Shown: positions 36,275 through 49,039, counted from the stretch's first letter. The stretch: DNA of 64,000 nt from Allium sativum (GCA_030737875.1 CM060912.1:332060731-332124730); one strand, 5' to 3'. Numbers and translations are program-made. Notes: a model not told the origin generated them from the letters alone.

Positions 36275-37307
36275 ATCTCCCCCACTTAAAACTTTCCGTC
36301 CTCGAAAAGGAACGAAGCCGAAAGTTGTTTAGCTAATCAACTCAACTTTCATTATTTTCTTTACGGCTTAAGTTCTTCAACTTTTCAGTTTCTAAGAACT
36401 TTTCAAATTTTTCAAAAATTTGGTTAACACCCTAAATTTTCGAAAAATTTCGCCATAACCTCCCCTGCACCGGGGACTTCGGGATATTTCATATAGCCTT
36501 CCATGGCCTTCTTCAATCCAAAAGAAAAAGCCAATCGGCTCATAAAATCATCATCACCCAAACAAAACAGTAAATTATGGTAAACATGTACCTATTTGTC
36601 GGGCAAACAATTTTATTCTCTGCTCTAGCCTCCTTGCATGACCTGTTCAATGTAAGTACATGTATATGCAAGCAAATGCGACAAATTTTCAATACAATTC
36701 CACATTCGGTTCAATTTGGCTAAAGGTTCAACATTTTAATTAATCAACCAATAATCAAACAACACAACTAGCAATCAGTTAGTTAATTATCATTTCAAAT
36801 TCGTAACTTTGATATATAGTCACAAAATCAGATTTTTGATACCAAATCACAACAATAAGCTCTATCTAATTTTGGTTCTCACACTAGTCTAATGGAAATA
36901 TATAGATATCACGCTTTCGGCACTCGAATATAAATACTGATGATGCAGCCGCATCATCAGAATTATCCCCGGGTGACTAGAGTGTGACTCTATATCTATC
37001 CAGTATATTGGAGGCTTCTAATACACGTGGATCAGACGTATATTAAAATCTCTATATACCTGATAGTCCAAATCAATATAAAATAAATAATCAAATACGA
37101 ATAATTGATTTAAATTTTCAAAACAAAACTTGTTTTCAATTTTAATTTTAAAAACATTACTCTTCACACTCGTTCTAGGATACTACTGATCCTATCTCTA
37201 ACGAGTCATTCTCATTGGATATTACTAATCCATTCTCTGATGAATTCTTTTGTTTGGTTCTAACGTGTCTTGTTCTCGAGCTTTGTAAACCAAAGCTCTG
37301 ATACCAC
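36275..37307 (-). other. F internal region 2 (1,033 bp, non-coding)
   Basis: A near-copy of internal region 1, with polypurine tract (36275-36289), imperfect palindrome (about 36940-36963), tandem hairpins (37169-37205 and 37209-37245) and primer-binding site (37295-37306). A small local duplication near 36400-36420 is unique to this copy. No coding signal. Confidence 0.85.
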
Positions 37308-40300
37308 TGTAACGAAAAGGAATTTCGCTCAATCCGAATCAGTCCCTAAACCGACCAAGACCGTTCGAAACGCCTGATTGTTTTGAGAACACGACAAAAT
37401 AGAACGTAGACGGAAGAACATTTCATTGTTAATTACAACAATTCCAATAGAATACAAGAATAAACAGAGTATGAATAAATGTTACACAAAAAATAACAGA
37501 GATTTAAATTACATCGCAGCGGAAAATAATACAAAACACAACTAGAAGGAGATATTCGGATACAAAGCTTTCCGAGTATCGTTCCAGCTGTAAACTAGGA
37601 TCCTGTGAATATAAATCTGCAAAACCAAAACTACTAGCTGCCCGTGTCAAAATAAGGGCACCCAGAGTTTAGGTTAAAACAATAAACTCCAGGTCAGTCA
37701 TGGGACTGGCGTGAGAACTAAATCTGTTATTAATCTTTATTTTAAAGTTCGGTAAATCAAGGGACCACGCCGCATAACATGTAACGGGTTTCCTCCCAAG
37801 AATACCAGTGCATAAAGCGAACAGCGCAATGCTAAATAAAGAAACATGAAGCTTTTATAAGACCCAGGTCCCATCATACAATGCAACGCAAGCCGGAGGA
37901 TAGGGTTTTTACCTTATAATAGCCAAAGAATGCTTGATACGTTTAAAACAGATTATTTTGATGGTACTATAAGTGTGTAGTGTCAAAACAATTTCAATCA
38001 TAAGTATCAATCATAGACGACATAGTATCACATGCTACTATGTTGCCAATACTAGGCTCTACAAATAAAACCGCAAATGTCACGTATTGGAAGTTGGATT
38101 TCCATCTGTGAACCAAGGGAAAGGATAGTCCTTACCGACTTCGAGACAATCTAGCCCACGTCTCAGGTTCAGAGCACATCGACCCTTGGAGAGACACGGC
38201 CGGTCCACCGATGTGGATTAAAATTCCTGAACACTACGTTTCCCCGCCCTATGGGGCGTAAATGAGCCAACGAATGACTCCATCGGACCCGGATCGTCCG
38301 ATCTAGCCGAGGCGCCTCGCAACAGCAATAACCACATAAGTCAAACTCGTTAGGGCATGTAAAACCTCTAACGCCACTTCTAGCTAGAAGGAAACACATG
38401 CTCTCCCTGGGGTCCTCTCCCGTTTCTGGTTCACAACCGGGTTGTGAGGCCCGCGAATTCACGTTACACAAAGCTATGCCACACAGGCTGTACTTTGATC
38501 ATCACCACAAGACATTGCTTTTCAACAGAAGCCTTGATCAATTGCCACTTAGTCATGCCACACAGGCAATTCACTCCATGCGTTTGATATCCATCAATAT
38601 ATAACCTCTGAACTCGTACGTCTCAGAGAAGGGTGTTAAGCAAGAGAATAAATTCTCCGCTGCCAAACAAATATATATTTAATAGAAATCAACCACACAG
38701 ACTAAAATCCAATGTCAGACACACAGTCCATTTACAAGTTCGTTCGGGGTCTGAACGAAACCGAAGGCACCTAGTACCCCGCACATCCATCGATCTCCAA
38801 GTACGTCTGGACGACCACTAACTGATTCCCTCCTCTTGGGTGTACGACCCAATCAAGATCATCAGTAATTATCCAAACGACGTGAAGACCTCCGGTCTTC
38901 GACCACCGTCTTCATCTTCGACACCACGTCGAATCAGTTATTCAGAATGGGATAAACCCGGTCTTTCTGAATAACTCGCGTATAAAATGAACAAGTGTTA
39001 CACAAACATAACATACGCTTCATTCCAATTCAGAATATTCTTTTATTCAAATATTCTAATATTTTGGGAAAGGTTCCCATTAATTTTATCAAAGATAAAT
39101 TCTTTAAATTTATTCTTTAATCTCCTTTTTGAATATCAATTCAAACTAGTCGGGATTAGCGAACCGCACCGAAGTAATCATTTATTTTATTTCCCAATCC
39201 CAACCTATTCACCCCATGAAGTAAAACTGGTAATACTTCATATCTAACACCACGGTGTTATCGGTAAATTCAATTACCATTTCACGTTCAAATCTAATCA
39301 AAGATTTAACTATCGCCTGGAGTAAAACTGGTGATACTCCATTCTCGGTCTTTTCAATCTAATTAAAGATTCATTAAAACTCCACTTAGTTTTAATCTTT
39401 AACTCGGTTAAAGAACCAGTGTCATTTAAAACATGGTTCACGATAAACCCAAAATCACATTCCATTAATTATCGGGTTAAAGAACAAGTGTTATTTAAAA
39501 CACTGTTCACGATAAACCCAAAAATCAACACCAATTCAATTCCAATTAAATATTATTTAATTGGTACACTTCATTAAATCTAAATAAAAAGATTTAATCT
39601 TTTTCTCAACTGGGCTTAAGAACAGTGTTAATGAAGACACCATTCACGACAAACCCAAATCAAATTTGATATTAAATACAAGGCTCTGAATAGAAAATAT
39701 ATCGGCTTATATTCAATATCAAATTCTACGACCAACAAATATCATATTTGAAATAATGATATAAATATATCTTTCAAATTCCCATAACAATACCTGTATC
39801 ATCACGAAATCCAATATCGAAATATTCCACAGACAATTTCGATTCAAATCCATTCCAATTCAATTATTGGAAATTCTGGTTATTTTCAAAACCATTTCAA
39901 TTCCAATTTATTTATTTTAAAAATAAATAAATTATTATTTTAGTTCAAAACTAGTTCATCTCGATAAAAATCTATTTTTATCTTTTCAAATATGGAGTTT
40001 TCATTCTAATTCTTCCCAAATCACTTCTTATGATTTTACACAAATTATTACTATTTTTAATAATTTTATCAAGGCCCGTACAGTCGATTTCCATCAACGG
40101 CCATCGAACTGCACTTACAGCGACCTTTTTCAAATTTGATTTGGACATAATTCCAAATCCAATAGTTAATGTCAAATCTCTAATATTCATTAGAGAGCTC
40201 TTTTCGATACGAACCAAACGGTTCCAGTTTTAGGAGAATCCGACGGTCGGATCTCCCGTAATATCCATTCGAAGTCAATGGTCGAAATTCGAGAACTGTC

Positions 40301-42284
40301 GCGGCGCAGCGCGTTCTATTCAGGCCATTATATTATATATATAATATATACTTCGTCGATTTCATTTCGAAACGAATTTTATAAATCGTTTTAAATTCGT
40401 TTTCAAAACAATTTCAACTTCATCTCAAATTCAAATCAAAATTGAATTTTTCCTTATAAATTCGTTTTAAATTCATTTCAAATTGATTTCAATTCAAATC
40501 GATTTTTAATTCAATTCCAGTCCGTTTTCAATTCAATTCAATTTCAATTCGAATTCATTTCTATTCAATTTCAAATCTATTCAATTTCAATTCGAATTCA
40601 TTTCTATTCAATTTCAATTTGAATTCTAATTCTTTTCAAAATATCAGATTTTTAAATCACTTTCGATATTCATTATAAAATGAATAAAATCGATATAAAT
40701 ATCGTTCACGTCAAAATGGCGTCAATCTAATCAACATGGCTTCATATATTTCTATTTTCGAATATTCTATTTCAAATATTTCTTTTTTCCAAATATTTCT
40801 GTTTCAAATATTTCTATTTCAAATATTTCTATTCAAAACTGGAATGAAGCCCAATCAATTACCATAGATTTTATTTCTATGGATTTCCTACAACACATGT
40901 ATACAATAACAACGATGAATAATCAACCATCATCCAAAGTGCATTCTACACAGTATAAGCATCAAATGTAAATAATTAATGCTTACACAGTCTGTCAACC
41001 CATCGATTGACATACAACGAAACAATCGGGATTAGTGTACGTCAAATATCATCCCAATACCCGTGTGGGGTTTCAAACAATCAAACACAGATTTTATTTG
41101 TGCAGTTGGGCGATGTGTAAAATCTATCGTCCCAATCAATATCAGTCAAATGTGTGTATATAAACAAATCGTCCGATTTATTTATATTTATTTATTCACA
41201 TTCATGTCAAAAATTATATTTTCAACTATAAAATATTTTTAACTATATAAATATTTTATTTCTTTTCACATCACACGACACAATCAACTACACATCAAAA
41301 TCAAACAAACAAGCATACGAGCAGTCCATGGTCTGTGGACGACGGGTGTCGGGTGCTACTAAACACCGTCTGCATCCTAGTATATATTTCAAACTAGAAA
41401 TAAATTAAAGTAAAAGTGAGAAGTTCTCAACGAGGGTTCCACTCCGCCATAGAAATTCAGAATAGTCTGGATTTGCCCGCACTTCCAACGTAGTCTTCTT
41501 CACACTGTTCGTATTAAAAATTATATTTTTATTGCTTCATTCTAATAAATAAAAATCATATCTTTACATTGCTACTTTGTATGTATTTACAACGCTTCTT
41601 TCAATATAAAATTTATATCTTTATATTTCTATTTCTTATATAAAGATCGAATTTTTATTTTATCGCTATAAAAATCACATTTTTATTATGCTATTTTATA
41701 TATAAAAATCGTATTTTTACTTCACTAAAAATTATATTTTTATTTCTCTACATATATAAAGATAATATTTTTATATCCTTTATCATATAATAATCATATT
41801 TTTAATACTTCTACTTTATAAAAATCATATTTTCATATTTCATATATGAAAAAAATCATATTTTTATTATCACTACATGCACATAAAAATCGAATTTTTA
41901 TCTTCACTTTATATATTTAAAATCTCGCCCTTAACATTATAAAAATTTCGCCTTTAACATTATAAAGATCTCGCCTTTAACATTATAAAGATCTCGCTTT
42001 TAACATTATAAAGATTTCGCCTTTATCCTTATAAAAATTTAATCTTTAGCTAATTAGAAATCTATGTACATTTCTATTTTTATTTATAAAACCATATATA
42101 TATTTTTAAACAAAGTTATATATACAAATTACATTTTATCATCATGTTATATTTTTTAGAAAATTGGATTTCATACAATGGTATTATAAATTTTAAAAAT
42201 TGATTTTTAAACAATGTAATATAATTAACATTCACTAATATAACTAATTAATTAATTAATTAAATTTAATTGCCTTCCATTCCT
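37308..42284 (-). repeat. F LTR 3, truncated
   Basis: Matches F LTR 1 from its 10370 end up to CCTTCCATTCCT (15334-15345). The similarity then stops, so about 1.24 kb (the LTR's own 5' part) is missing. It is more similar to LTR 2 than to LTR 1. The new sequence at 42285 does not look like an LTR end, so a deletion or rearrangement is likely. Confidence 0.87.
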
Positions 42285-43876
42285 AAGTTATTTTAAGTGA
42301 AAAGTCCACACTAATATAATTAACATATGTCATAGAGTGGAATTCTCCATTGATGTTATTTTCTAAGTTGCTTTTAGGGATACAAAATGTAAGTGAAAAG
42401 TCCACCCTAATGTGACCTTTGGGGTCTTATTTATAGTGGTTCAAGACCCCTCCCTTCCGAGGGCTGTCGGACCCGCATGGGTCTCTGTTGGTTGTTTTAT
42501 TCTTGGCTTTGGGTGCTTGACCTTCGGCCTCTTTTGACGTATTTGATCATAATCCCTGGATGATGCTTTAATTCTTGAAAGCAGTTCCTGAATATAGGCT
42601 TGCAGACATGATCTTTCGGATGTAGGCTCTCGGTTTTACCGTGAGTGCTTAGAGGGGCTCGACCTCGTGGTGTATGCTGGTAGCTGTCGGATCAAAACTG
42701 CTACGGGTTTCGGTACTAGGTAGCCTACTACGGGTAGCCTGTATCATGCTCGGGTCTCAGATAGCCCTTCGGTAGGGACTTTATGGTAGCCTGTATTCTT
42801 GGAGGGTGGACTTTCGGCATTCATGCGGTAGATGCTCCGAAAGTGGATTCTGGGTGGCCTTCCCGTCCTTTTGGTTTGGGGCCTTCGATGCTTCCGTCTT
42901 CGGGTATATCGGCATTCGGGCAGACCGTTATTGAAGATTCCTTTGACCTTTGTCCGTCGGGTTTATTGTTTCTAGCTTACTTGATTTCAGACTATGTTAG
43001 CTTCTTTATTACGAGAATTTCTTCCAGGGTGGGGCTGTCGGAGAAATCTTGCTGGGTTGACCCTGGCGTCCCTCTAGTCACCTCTTGTAGCTTTCGCGAC
43101 CATTTCCTTTAGGAGGGGTTTGGTTAATGTAGTTTCTCGGGTTACTCGACACCCCTTCACTGCTTGTCTACTTCGATGTTAATTTTGGTAGTAACATTTG
43201 CCCCCCCTTTGGTGAAGGGGTGTTTTCGACTTTTCAAGTCAAACCTCTGGCCTATTTTGAAATGTCATGTCAAAGGCTTTTGGTCTTCCCAATCAGAAGC
43301 GTTGATTGGCTTTCGTTTATGCGGCCAAGATTGATCTTGAAATTTGAACATAAACCCTTCTTCCTCATCGCTCTCGTATTTCACCTACAAATTAAATTCT
43401 TGGACATGATTACTGTTCTCATAAATGAAAACGCTCAAGTCTCCCTCTTTCCTAAAGACTCGAGCTTGATTACTGGTAAGTATTTTCACATTTTATATAA
43501 ATTGCAGTCCTAATTATGTGTCAAAATCGACACGATGGTTAACTAGGGTTATGCTTGTTTGTAAAGATAGGTCCAGGTGTTGATCTTAACGTCACTCCTG
43601 AAAGGACTATAATGTTATCAGGATTGTCTCTTCTGTAATTATGTCGGTTTTGCTTAGATCTTTATGACACTCGTGTTGGGCACAATCGTACGTTAGTTAA
43701 GGTATGAAAAAGGCATGATTTCTCCTGCATCCCCCATCTGGGATTGATTTGGGTTTCCGCCTGCTTAATCTCTGTTAATCGAGGTGTAATGGCATTTAAT
43801 AATATAAATAATGCTAGTGGTATGCACTGCACATTTGTGTAAGAGATACTAGTACTGATCATATTATTATGAAACG
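42285..43876 (+). other. Likely LTR end and leader of the Transposase_28-type element
   Basis: There is no second copy in the window, so the LTR assignment is inferred. A TATTTATAG-type box lies at about 42429-42437. A hairpin (43148-43160 with 43212-43224, CACCCCTTCAC pairing GTGAAGGGGTG) brackets TAGTAACATTTGCCCCCCC. A splice-donor-like GGTAAGT near 43474 and a CCTGGCAG acceptor ending near 43889 suggest a leader intron before the coding region. ORFs of 109 and 97 codons here show no recognisable domain. Confidence 0.4.
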
Positions 43877-44615
43877 ATGTTACCTGGCAGAATCATGTCT
43901 CATAAAAGCCCTGTTAAGGAGAAGGTCAAGGATTCCAAGAAGCCATTTGCACCCAAGCCGTCCTTTATTATATCTCAGCAGTCTATGGACGCCATATTGG
44001 ATGATTTTGGCATAGTGGGCGTAGAGGCCAGGGTTTCTACTTCTCCAAACATCCTTAAGAATCCTCCAGAAGGTTTCTTCGCGTATTCGGCTATTCATAT
44101 TTGGCATGGGGGTTTTCTTCCTTTTCCCCCTTTTCTTCATAAGCTTTTGGTGGATTTGAAAGTTGCTCCTATTCAACTTTCACCAAACACATATACGACC
44201 TTTTGTGTGTGGAGGCTCTGGCGCTTGCTTCGGGTCAAAGTTCTTTAAGTCTAAGCTTGTTCGCTACATGATTCGGTTCAACAAGACCTCAGAATCGCCA
44301 ATCTGGAGGACCAACCCGGTAAAGAGGTTGATCATTGATGTCATCAATAAAACTAGGCCGTGGGAAGACCAATATTTCCTTGTCCAATGTCCACCCGGCA
44401 TATCAGGACAATTTATTGACGAAGGTGGTTTTTTTGACTCTCTCCCTGTTGCAGAACCTCCTTCCAAAGATATGGTTTTGACTCCGGAGGAGGCTCAAGT
44501 GGTCGATGCCATCTTTAAGGTACCGGTAAAGCATATGTGTAGGTCGTTTCTCCTGAATGTTGATAGACTCCGCGAGTGTGGTTTACTTTCTCCTGGCTAG
44601 GAGATATTGGGGCAG
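43877..44615 (+). pseudogene. Transposase_28-type ('putative gypsy-type transposon') ORF, N-terminal part
   Basis: The first frame (43877-44248, with an alternative ATG at 43895) holds GFFAYSAIHIWHGGFLPFPP and LPNTYTTF-like blocks. It matches the conserved core of the plant Transposase_28 domain found upstream of gag in some Gypsy elements. A one-base shift near 44240 moves the domain to the frame ending at 44600, with the KLVRYMIRF and WEDQYFLVQCP blocks. A TAG at 44598-44600 interrupts it, and the frame then runs to the insertion point of element B. The function of this domain is not established. Confidence 0.7.
44611..44615. other. Target-site duplication of B (GGCAG)
   Basis: GGCAG is repeated at 56117-56121. 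Taking out B and one copy rejoins the flanking Transposase_28-type frame, which confirms the insertion site. Confidence 0.95.
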
Positions 44616-45885
44616 TGTAACACACCACACCCGCTAAGGTCACTCACTAAGGGAATGCCTTAACTTCGGTGGAGTATTTTAAGTGAATATAGAACAGAAA
44701 AATTACAACAAGATAGATATAAATAATACTTGTTAACTAAAACATCATTTCATTGCAGCAGAAGTAAACATGTTTGGTTACAAAACCATAAAACAAGAGT
44801 CAAGTACTAAATATCCATCCTGATAAAAACATAAGTACATAATCCCACTACATAACTAATAGCCATAATAGAAAAGATAAGATGAGCTTTACATCAACGG
44901 TCCAAGCTCCAAAAGATAGATAAAGCAATCTGATCAAAGCCCACTAGTGCAAGGCCCACTCTGAGAACCTGAGGGTTGGGAAAAAGATAAAAACAACGGG
45001 GTCAGACATAAGTCTGAGCGAGTCCTATAACTTTAACAATACAATCATTAAAGTAATTAGGGTATGATATAAACTTGGTATGGTAATGACTGGGGATAAA
45101 TGGCTACACTAAGCAGCCAACTAGACATGGGATGAACTAAGATATCGGTAAAGATGCATCTACCCACCCAAGGGTAATTACTACACTGCACCACACCAGT
45201 CATTCCTACTTAAGGGTTGATCCCACCCAAGAATTTAGAAAATTTAACTAGTAGTTTCGTGTACCCCTAGCTGACCACATAGGTGCCGTCTGCCCCTATC
45301 TCCACTAGGTGTACCCACTACTCCCCAAGCGATCGGCTCCCTAACGTAGATACCCGTGCTGGCCCCACGGTGGGGTGTATCACTCCCCACAGTGGAAACC
45401 CGATACAACCAACGGTGCACGGCTTATACCTACATGATGCAACAACGTCTTACCTACCAGCCCGGGTCCACACACGCATATGAAACCCGTTGGACTTGCG
45501 TTGCCACCGCTAACCCGTTTTGGCCTCTTATAGTCAAACCCAGTACGCGTGTCCCGTCCTCGATATGGGTCGAGCCCACAAATATACGTTTTGGGTTACT
45601 GGTTGAAATGGGCCCCCACAAGCTACCCACCTAAGCTTGTCCCTTTTCTAGTGCATCCCACTTAACCCTTTAATCATGTTTAATTACATGTTTCCACTTT
45701 GGTTAAGTATTCTAATCGTATTTTCTATTGCCACCCAAGGCAACCTACAAGATTTCCACATGCCACCCAAGGCACTTACTTGATTTCCACATGCCACCTA
45801 AGGCATCCACTTAACCCCTCATGCCCCACTACATGCTTATCTGGTTAAGTGTTTCTTAATTGATTAAGAACGTAACCTTTGTAAA

Positions 45886-46101
45886 GACCTCTCACATTAG
45901 ACTGTCTTTTATGGCAGCTAGATTTTCCTGTCGGGTCCGGGCAGCCTTACGCCATAACAGAGTCTAACCTCGTGTCTTTACACTTGTCACGTATTTAATT
46001 TATACCTAAGACCTCTCACATTGGGCCAATCATTTGTAGCCGCTGGATTTGCCGGTCGGGTCCGTGCAGTCTTATGCTACAAAAGGGTCCAACCTCGTGT
46101 C
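45886..46101 (-). ncRNA. Tandem structured modules in the B 3' LTR (45886-45976, 46010-46101)
   Basis: Minus strand. Module one pairs TTAGAC with GTCTAA (P1) and TTATGGC with GCCATAA (P2). Module two pairs TTGG with CCAA and TTTGTAGC with GCTACAAA. Both keep CGAGGTT at the start, a CTGCnCGGACCCGAC loop and AATGTGAGAGGTC at the end. The two modules have different stems, yet each is self-complementary. Confidence 0.72.
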
Positions 46102-46570
46102 TTAGTCGATTAATTACACCTAATTAATCACCCCCATATTTTGAATTAATTTTCCCTAATTAATTCCAATTCAATGGTGTACATAATTGACTCAATTATG
46201 TCCATCCACTTATGGTATGCAACTTCATACCACAATTTTGTTAACATGAATATTAACCCCATCGTTTCCCACGTAATACGCTAACATGACATACTTAAAA
46301 GGGAAGATTCATCACAAATACAATGGGTTCAACTTAGCGGAACATTAGCATCAGCATGGGTTTTAAAGGTGTCAACTTGCATGTATGACCATAGCATCAA
46401 ACCCAACTAGCATAAATAATCAACCCAAACTTGCATGAATCACATATGTCATAAAGAGGATAACTTGCATAGATGTTCATGTCATAGACCTATCATAAAG
46501 GGATAAACTTGCATACATGTCATAGGTCTAATAAGGGATGAACTTGCATATGTTACTCATATCATAAAAA

Positions 46571-46880
46571 GGGGTAAACATGCATATGTATGCATATCAT
46601 ACAAAGGGGTAAACATGCATATGTATGCATATCATACAAAGGGGTAAACTTGCATATGTATGCATATCATACAAAGGTGTAAACATGCACATGATACTTG
46701 CATATAATCAAACACCAAACTTGCATAATCATGTCATATATGAACTGGCATATAATCAAACACCAAACTTGCATAACATGTCATATATGAACTTGCATAT
46801 AATCAAACACCAAACTTGCATAACATGTCATATATGAACTTGCATATAATCAAACACCAAACTTGCATAACATGGTGTCA
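46571..46880. repeat. 35-bp and 47-bp minisatellites in the B 3' LTR
   Basis: A 35-bp unit (GGGGTAAACATGCATATGTA and following) starts at 46571, 46606, 46641 and 46676. A second unit of 47-48 bp (AATCAAACACCAAACTTGCA and following) starts at 46706, 46754, 46801 and 46848. The 70-codon ORF here is a translation of the repeat. Confidence 0.92.
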
Positions 46881-47283
46881 TAATGGATCAATGTTCATCA
46901 TAGTGATTTGCATAACTAGCATCATGAACACATAGCATAAAACTTGCATAACTAGCATCATGAACTTATAGCATAAAACTTGCATAACTAACATCATGAA
47001 CACATAACATATGATAACATAACTTGCATTGATCCACATACATAACCATAACCTCCTTATATCCTATCATAATTAGTTTAGCAATTGCTTGCTGAAGGCA
47101 TAGAAACTCACAACTTGTTGATTAGCACTCCTATGAAGAAGATTTAGTTGCTAGGGTTGATTAGAAGTTGATTTGAGAAGCTATCTTCCTCTTTAATTTG
47201 TGGAGGCTCCTTCTAAGTTGCATTTTGACGGCATGATGACGTTGTATCTATTTTTAGTATGGATTAGGGTAGTCTTAGGGTGT

Positions 47284-47290
47284 ATTTATA
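47284..47290 (-). promoter_or_regulatory. Predicted TATA box of B, 3' LTR
   Basis: On the minus strand, CTATAAATACACCC is a strong plant TATA match. The counterpart is at 55634-55640. Confidence 0.62.
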
Positions 47291-47432
47291 GATTAGTTAA
47301 GTGTTTTAGGCCATAGGATTAACCCTGGGATAGTTTAGAGCCATCAGATCTCGTCATAAGCCACCAAACACAGCCCAAACCTGACCAATCTCACTCAAAT
47401 GGTGCACCAGGCAAAACTGCCCGGCCACCTGT

Positions 47433-47534
47433 GTCGACTCCCAAGTCGACAGGGCAGTCGACTTGGGTCTTGCTGTGTCGACTCCCAAGTCGACTCCCCA
47501 GTCGACTTGGGGCGGCTAGCGGGAATTTTCCCAC
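47433..47534 (-). promoter_or_regulatory. GTCGAC array and degraded E2F-type palindrome, B 3' LTR
   Basis: GTCGAC starts at 47433, 47445, 47457, 47477, 47489 and 47501 (steps 12, 12, 20, 12, 12). The adjacent palindrome reads GCGGGAATTTTCCCAC, where one CpG has become CpA, so one of the two E2F-type half sites is lost compared with the 5' LTR. Confidence 0.62.
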
Positions 47535-47766
47535 CCAGCTCCATTTCTGCATTTGAAATCTGTTTTTGAAATTTGAATTTTTTGAAAACTTCTTCGGGCC
47601 TTAACTGGGCCATACCGACTCTGATTTTCGAAAACTCGGACTCTATTTCGCGTATTTTTCCGAGACGAACGCAATGGCATAACCCGTTTCCCCTGATTCA
47701 GATTTTGAAATTTAATTCTTCCCGATTTTATATTATAGCAAGTTATTCAACATACGGGGTGTTACA

Positions 47767-48292
47767 TTCTCCCCTACTTAAAGAATTTCGTCCCCGAAAT
47801 CTCTAAGTCAAAAAGAACGTATCCTACCATCCAAACAACCATCTACTAAACCATCAAACAATGGCATCCATTGTCCTTAAAGTTTCTAATGCTGTATGAA
47901 CATATGCAAAAAGTGTGTGTATATGTTCCCTGTCTAATGCAAAATCAGGCGGTCTACTGATTCAGTTGACCTCCTTAATGCAAACCATGATAGTGCCATG
48001 CATCCAATATGTATGCGAAAGAACCCTATCGACACATACTATCTCTACATGTGTGCACAACCATACACCAAAATGCATCATCCATATGATAACACAACCA
48101 TTATACATCCATTACTATAGCTACCTACACACAGTTATATGCAATATGCAATATGAAGTGACTGAGCTGATCTAGTGTCTAAAGTGTGTGTATATGCATC
48201 CACGAGCAACCACTAGCAAACATTTGCATCCACATGCATCCATCAATCATAACATGTCTCAAACACATGTTTCAACCATAGGTTTACCCTAT
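47767..48292 (-). other. 3' untranslated region and polypurine tract of B
   Basis: On the minus strand the polypurine tract ending AAGTAGGGGAGAA (47767-47779), preceded by GACGAAATTCTTT, abuts the 3' LTR. The remainder is non-coding and rich in CATCCA-, CATATG- and CATGCA-like words. Confidence 0.8.
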
Positions 48293-49039
48293 CTAAAGGT
48301 CAAAGGTACTAATGAGAGGACATACTAAAGATAAGATAAGAACTAGACAAACGATAAAGGAGAAGTTAAAAGACATACCCTCAAAAAGGAATGGGTACAG
48401 TGAACGCATCTTCGCTTCTGTCTCCCAAGTAGCGTTGCTCTCATCATCTCCCCATTGCACTTTGACTAGTTGAACCTCTCTGTTTCTCAACTTCCTAATC
48501 TCTGACCTAAGGATGCGGGTAGGAGCTCGACGAATCGTCGCATCACGCTCTACCTCCACTTCTCTAAGCAAGCTCGGCTCTACCACCTCTGCGGTCTCAT
48601 GTAGGCACTTCCTCAAATGTGACACATGGAATACGTCATGTACACCACTAAGTCTCTCGGGCAAATCCACTCTATATGCCATCTGTCCAATCCTTTCCTT
48701 AATAGGAAACAACCCTATAAACCTTGGTGCTAACTTCCCAACGGACCCGAAGCGAACAACATTCCGTAATGGAGATACTTTGACAAAGATCATGTCCCCA
48801 ACATCAAACTCAAGATCCGTCCTCCTCTTATCCACGTAAGATTTCTGCCTATCTTGCACTGCTTTCATCCTTCTTCGAATCAAATCAATCTTTTCCGAAG
48901 TCTCTCTAACCATATCAGGCCCAAGCAAGATCTTATCCGTAGACTCCCACCAACATGTAGGTGATCGACAAGGCCTTCCATAAAGAGCTTCGAAAGGAGC
49001 CATGCCAATACTAGACTGAAAGCTGTTATTATACGCGAA
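48293..49039 (-). pseudogene. Integrase C-terminus and chromodomain of B
   Basis: It continues directly after the TAG at 49040-49042. It carries [13 protein letters not shown], the GDMIFVKVSP and [11 protein letters not shown] blocks, [12 protein letters not shown], and a chromodomain-type end (REVQLVKVQW ... NATWETE). The chromodomain is thought to guide integration into heterochromatin in this clade. The frame ends at 48293 with a short hydrophobic tail. Confidence 0.9.

Larger units (their letters stand above)
10370..42284 (-). mobile_element. Family F: recombined array of a non-autonomous LTR element, LTR-int-LTR-int-truncated LTR
   Basis: Three LTR copies in the same minus orientation (10370-16589; 17615-36274, interrupted; 37308-42284, truncated) are separated by two near-identical ~1.03-kb internal regions, each with a primer-binding site and a polypurine tract. 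No target-site duplication separates the middle LTR from the second internal region. Unequal recombination between LTRs explains this better than separate insertions. The middle and right LTRs share a small insertion (around 18026-18050 and 37722-37746) that the left LTR lacks. No coding capacity is visible. Shared leader, polypurine tract and LTR blocks link F to element E. Confidence 0.85.
44616..47766 (-). repeat. 3' LTR of B (left, 3,151 bp)
   Basis: Minus-strand start TGTAACACCCCG, end TGTGTTACA. In plus coordinates: a block shared with C and D (about 45260-45650), structured modules (45886-46101), minisatellites (46571-46880), TATA box (47284-47290), GTCGAC array (47433-47506) and the E2F-type palindrome, degraded here (47519-47534). 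Confidence 0.93.

Noticed and set aside
42783..43112. 109-codon plus-strand ORF
   Set aside because: It precedes the likely leader of the Transposase_28-type element, has no domain, and looks like open LTR sequence.
46625..46837. 70-codon ORF in the B LTR, also at 54975-55187
   Set aside because: It is a translation of the 35- and 47-bp minisatellites.
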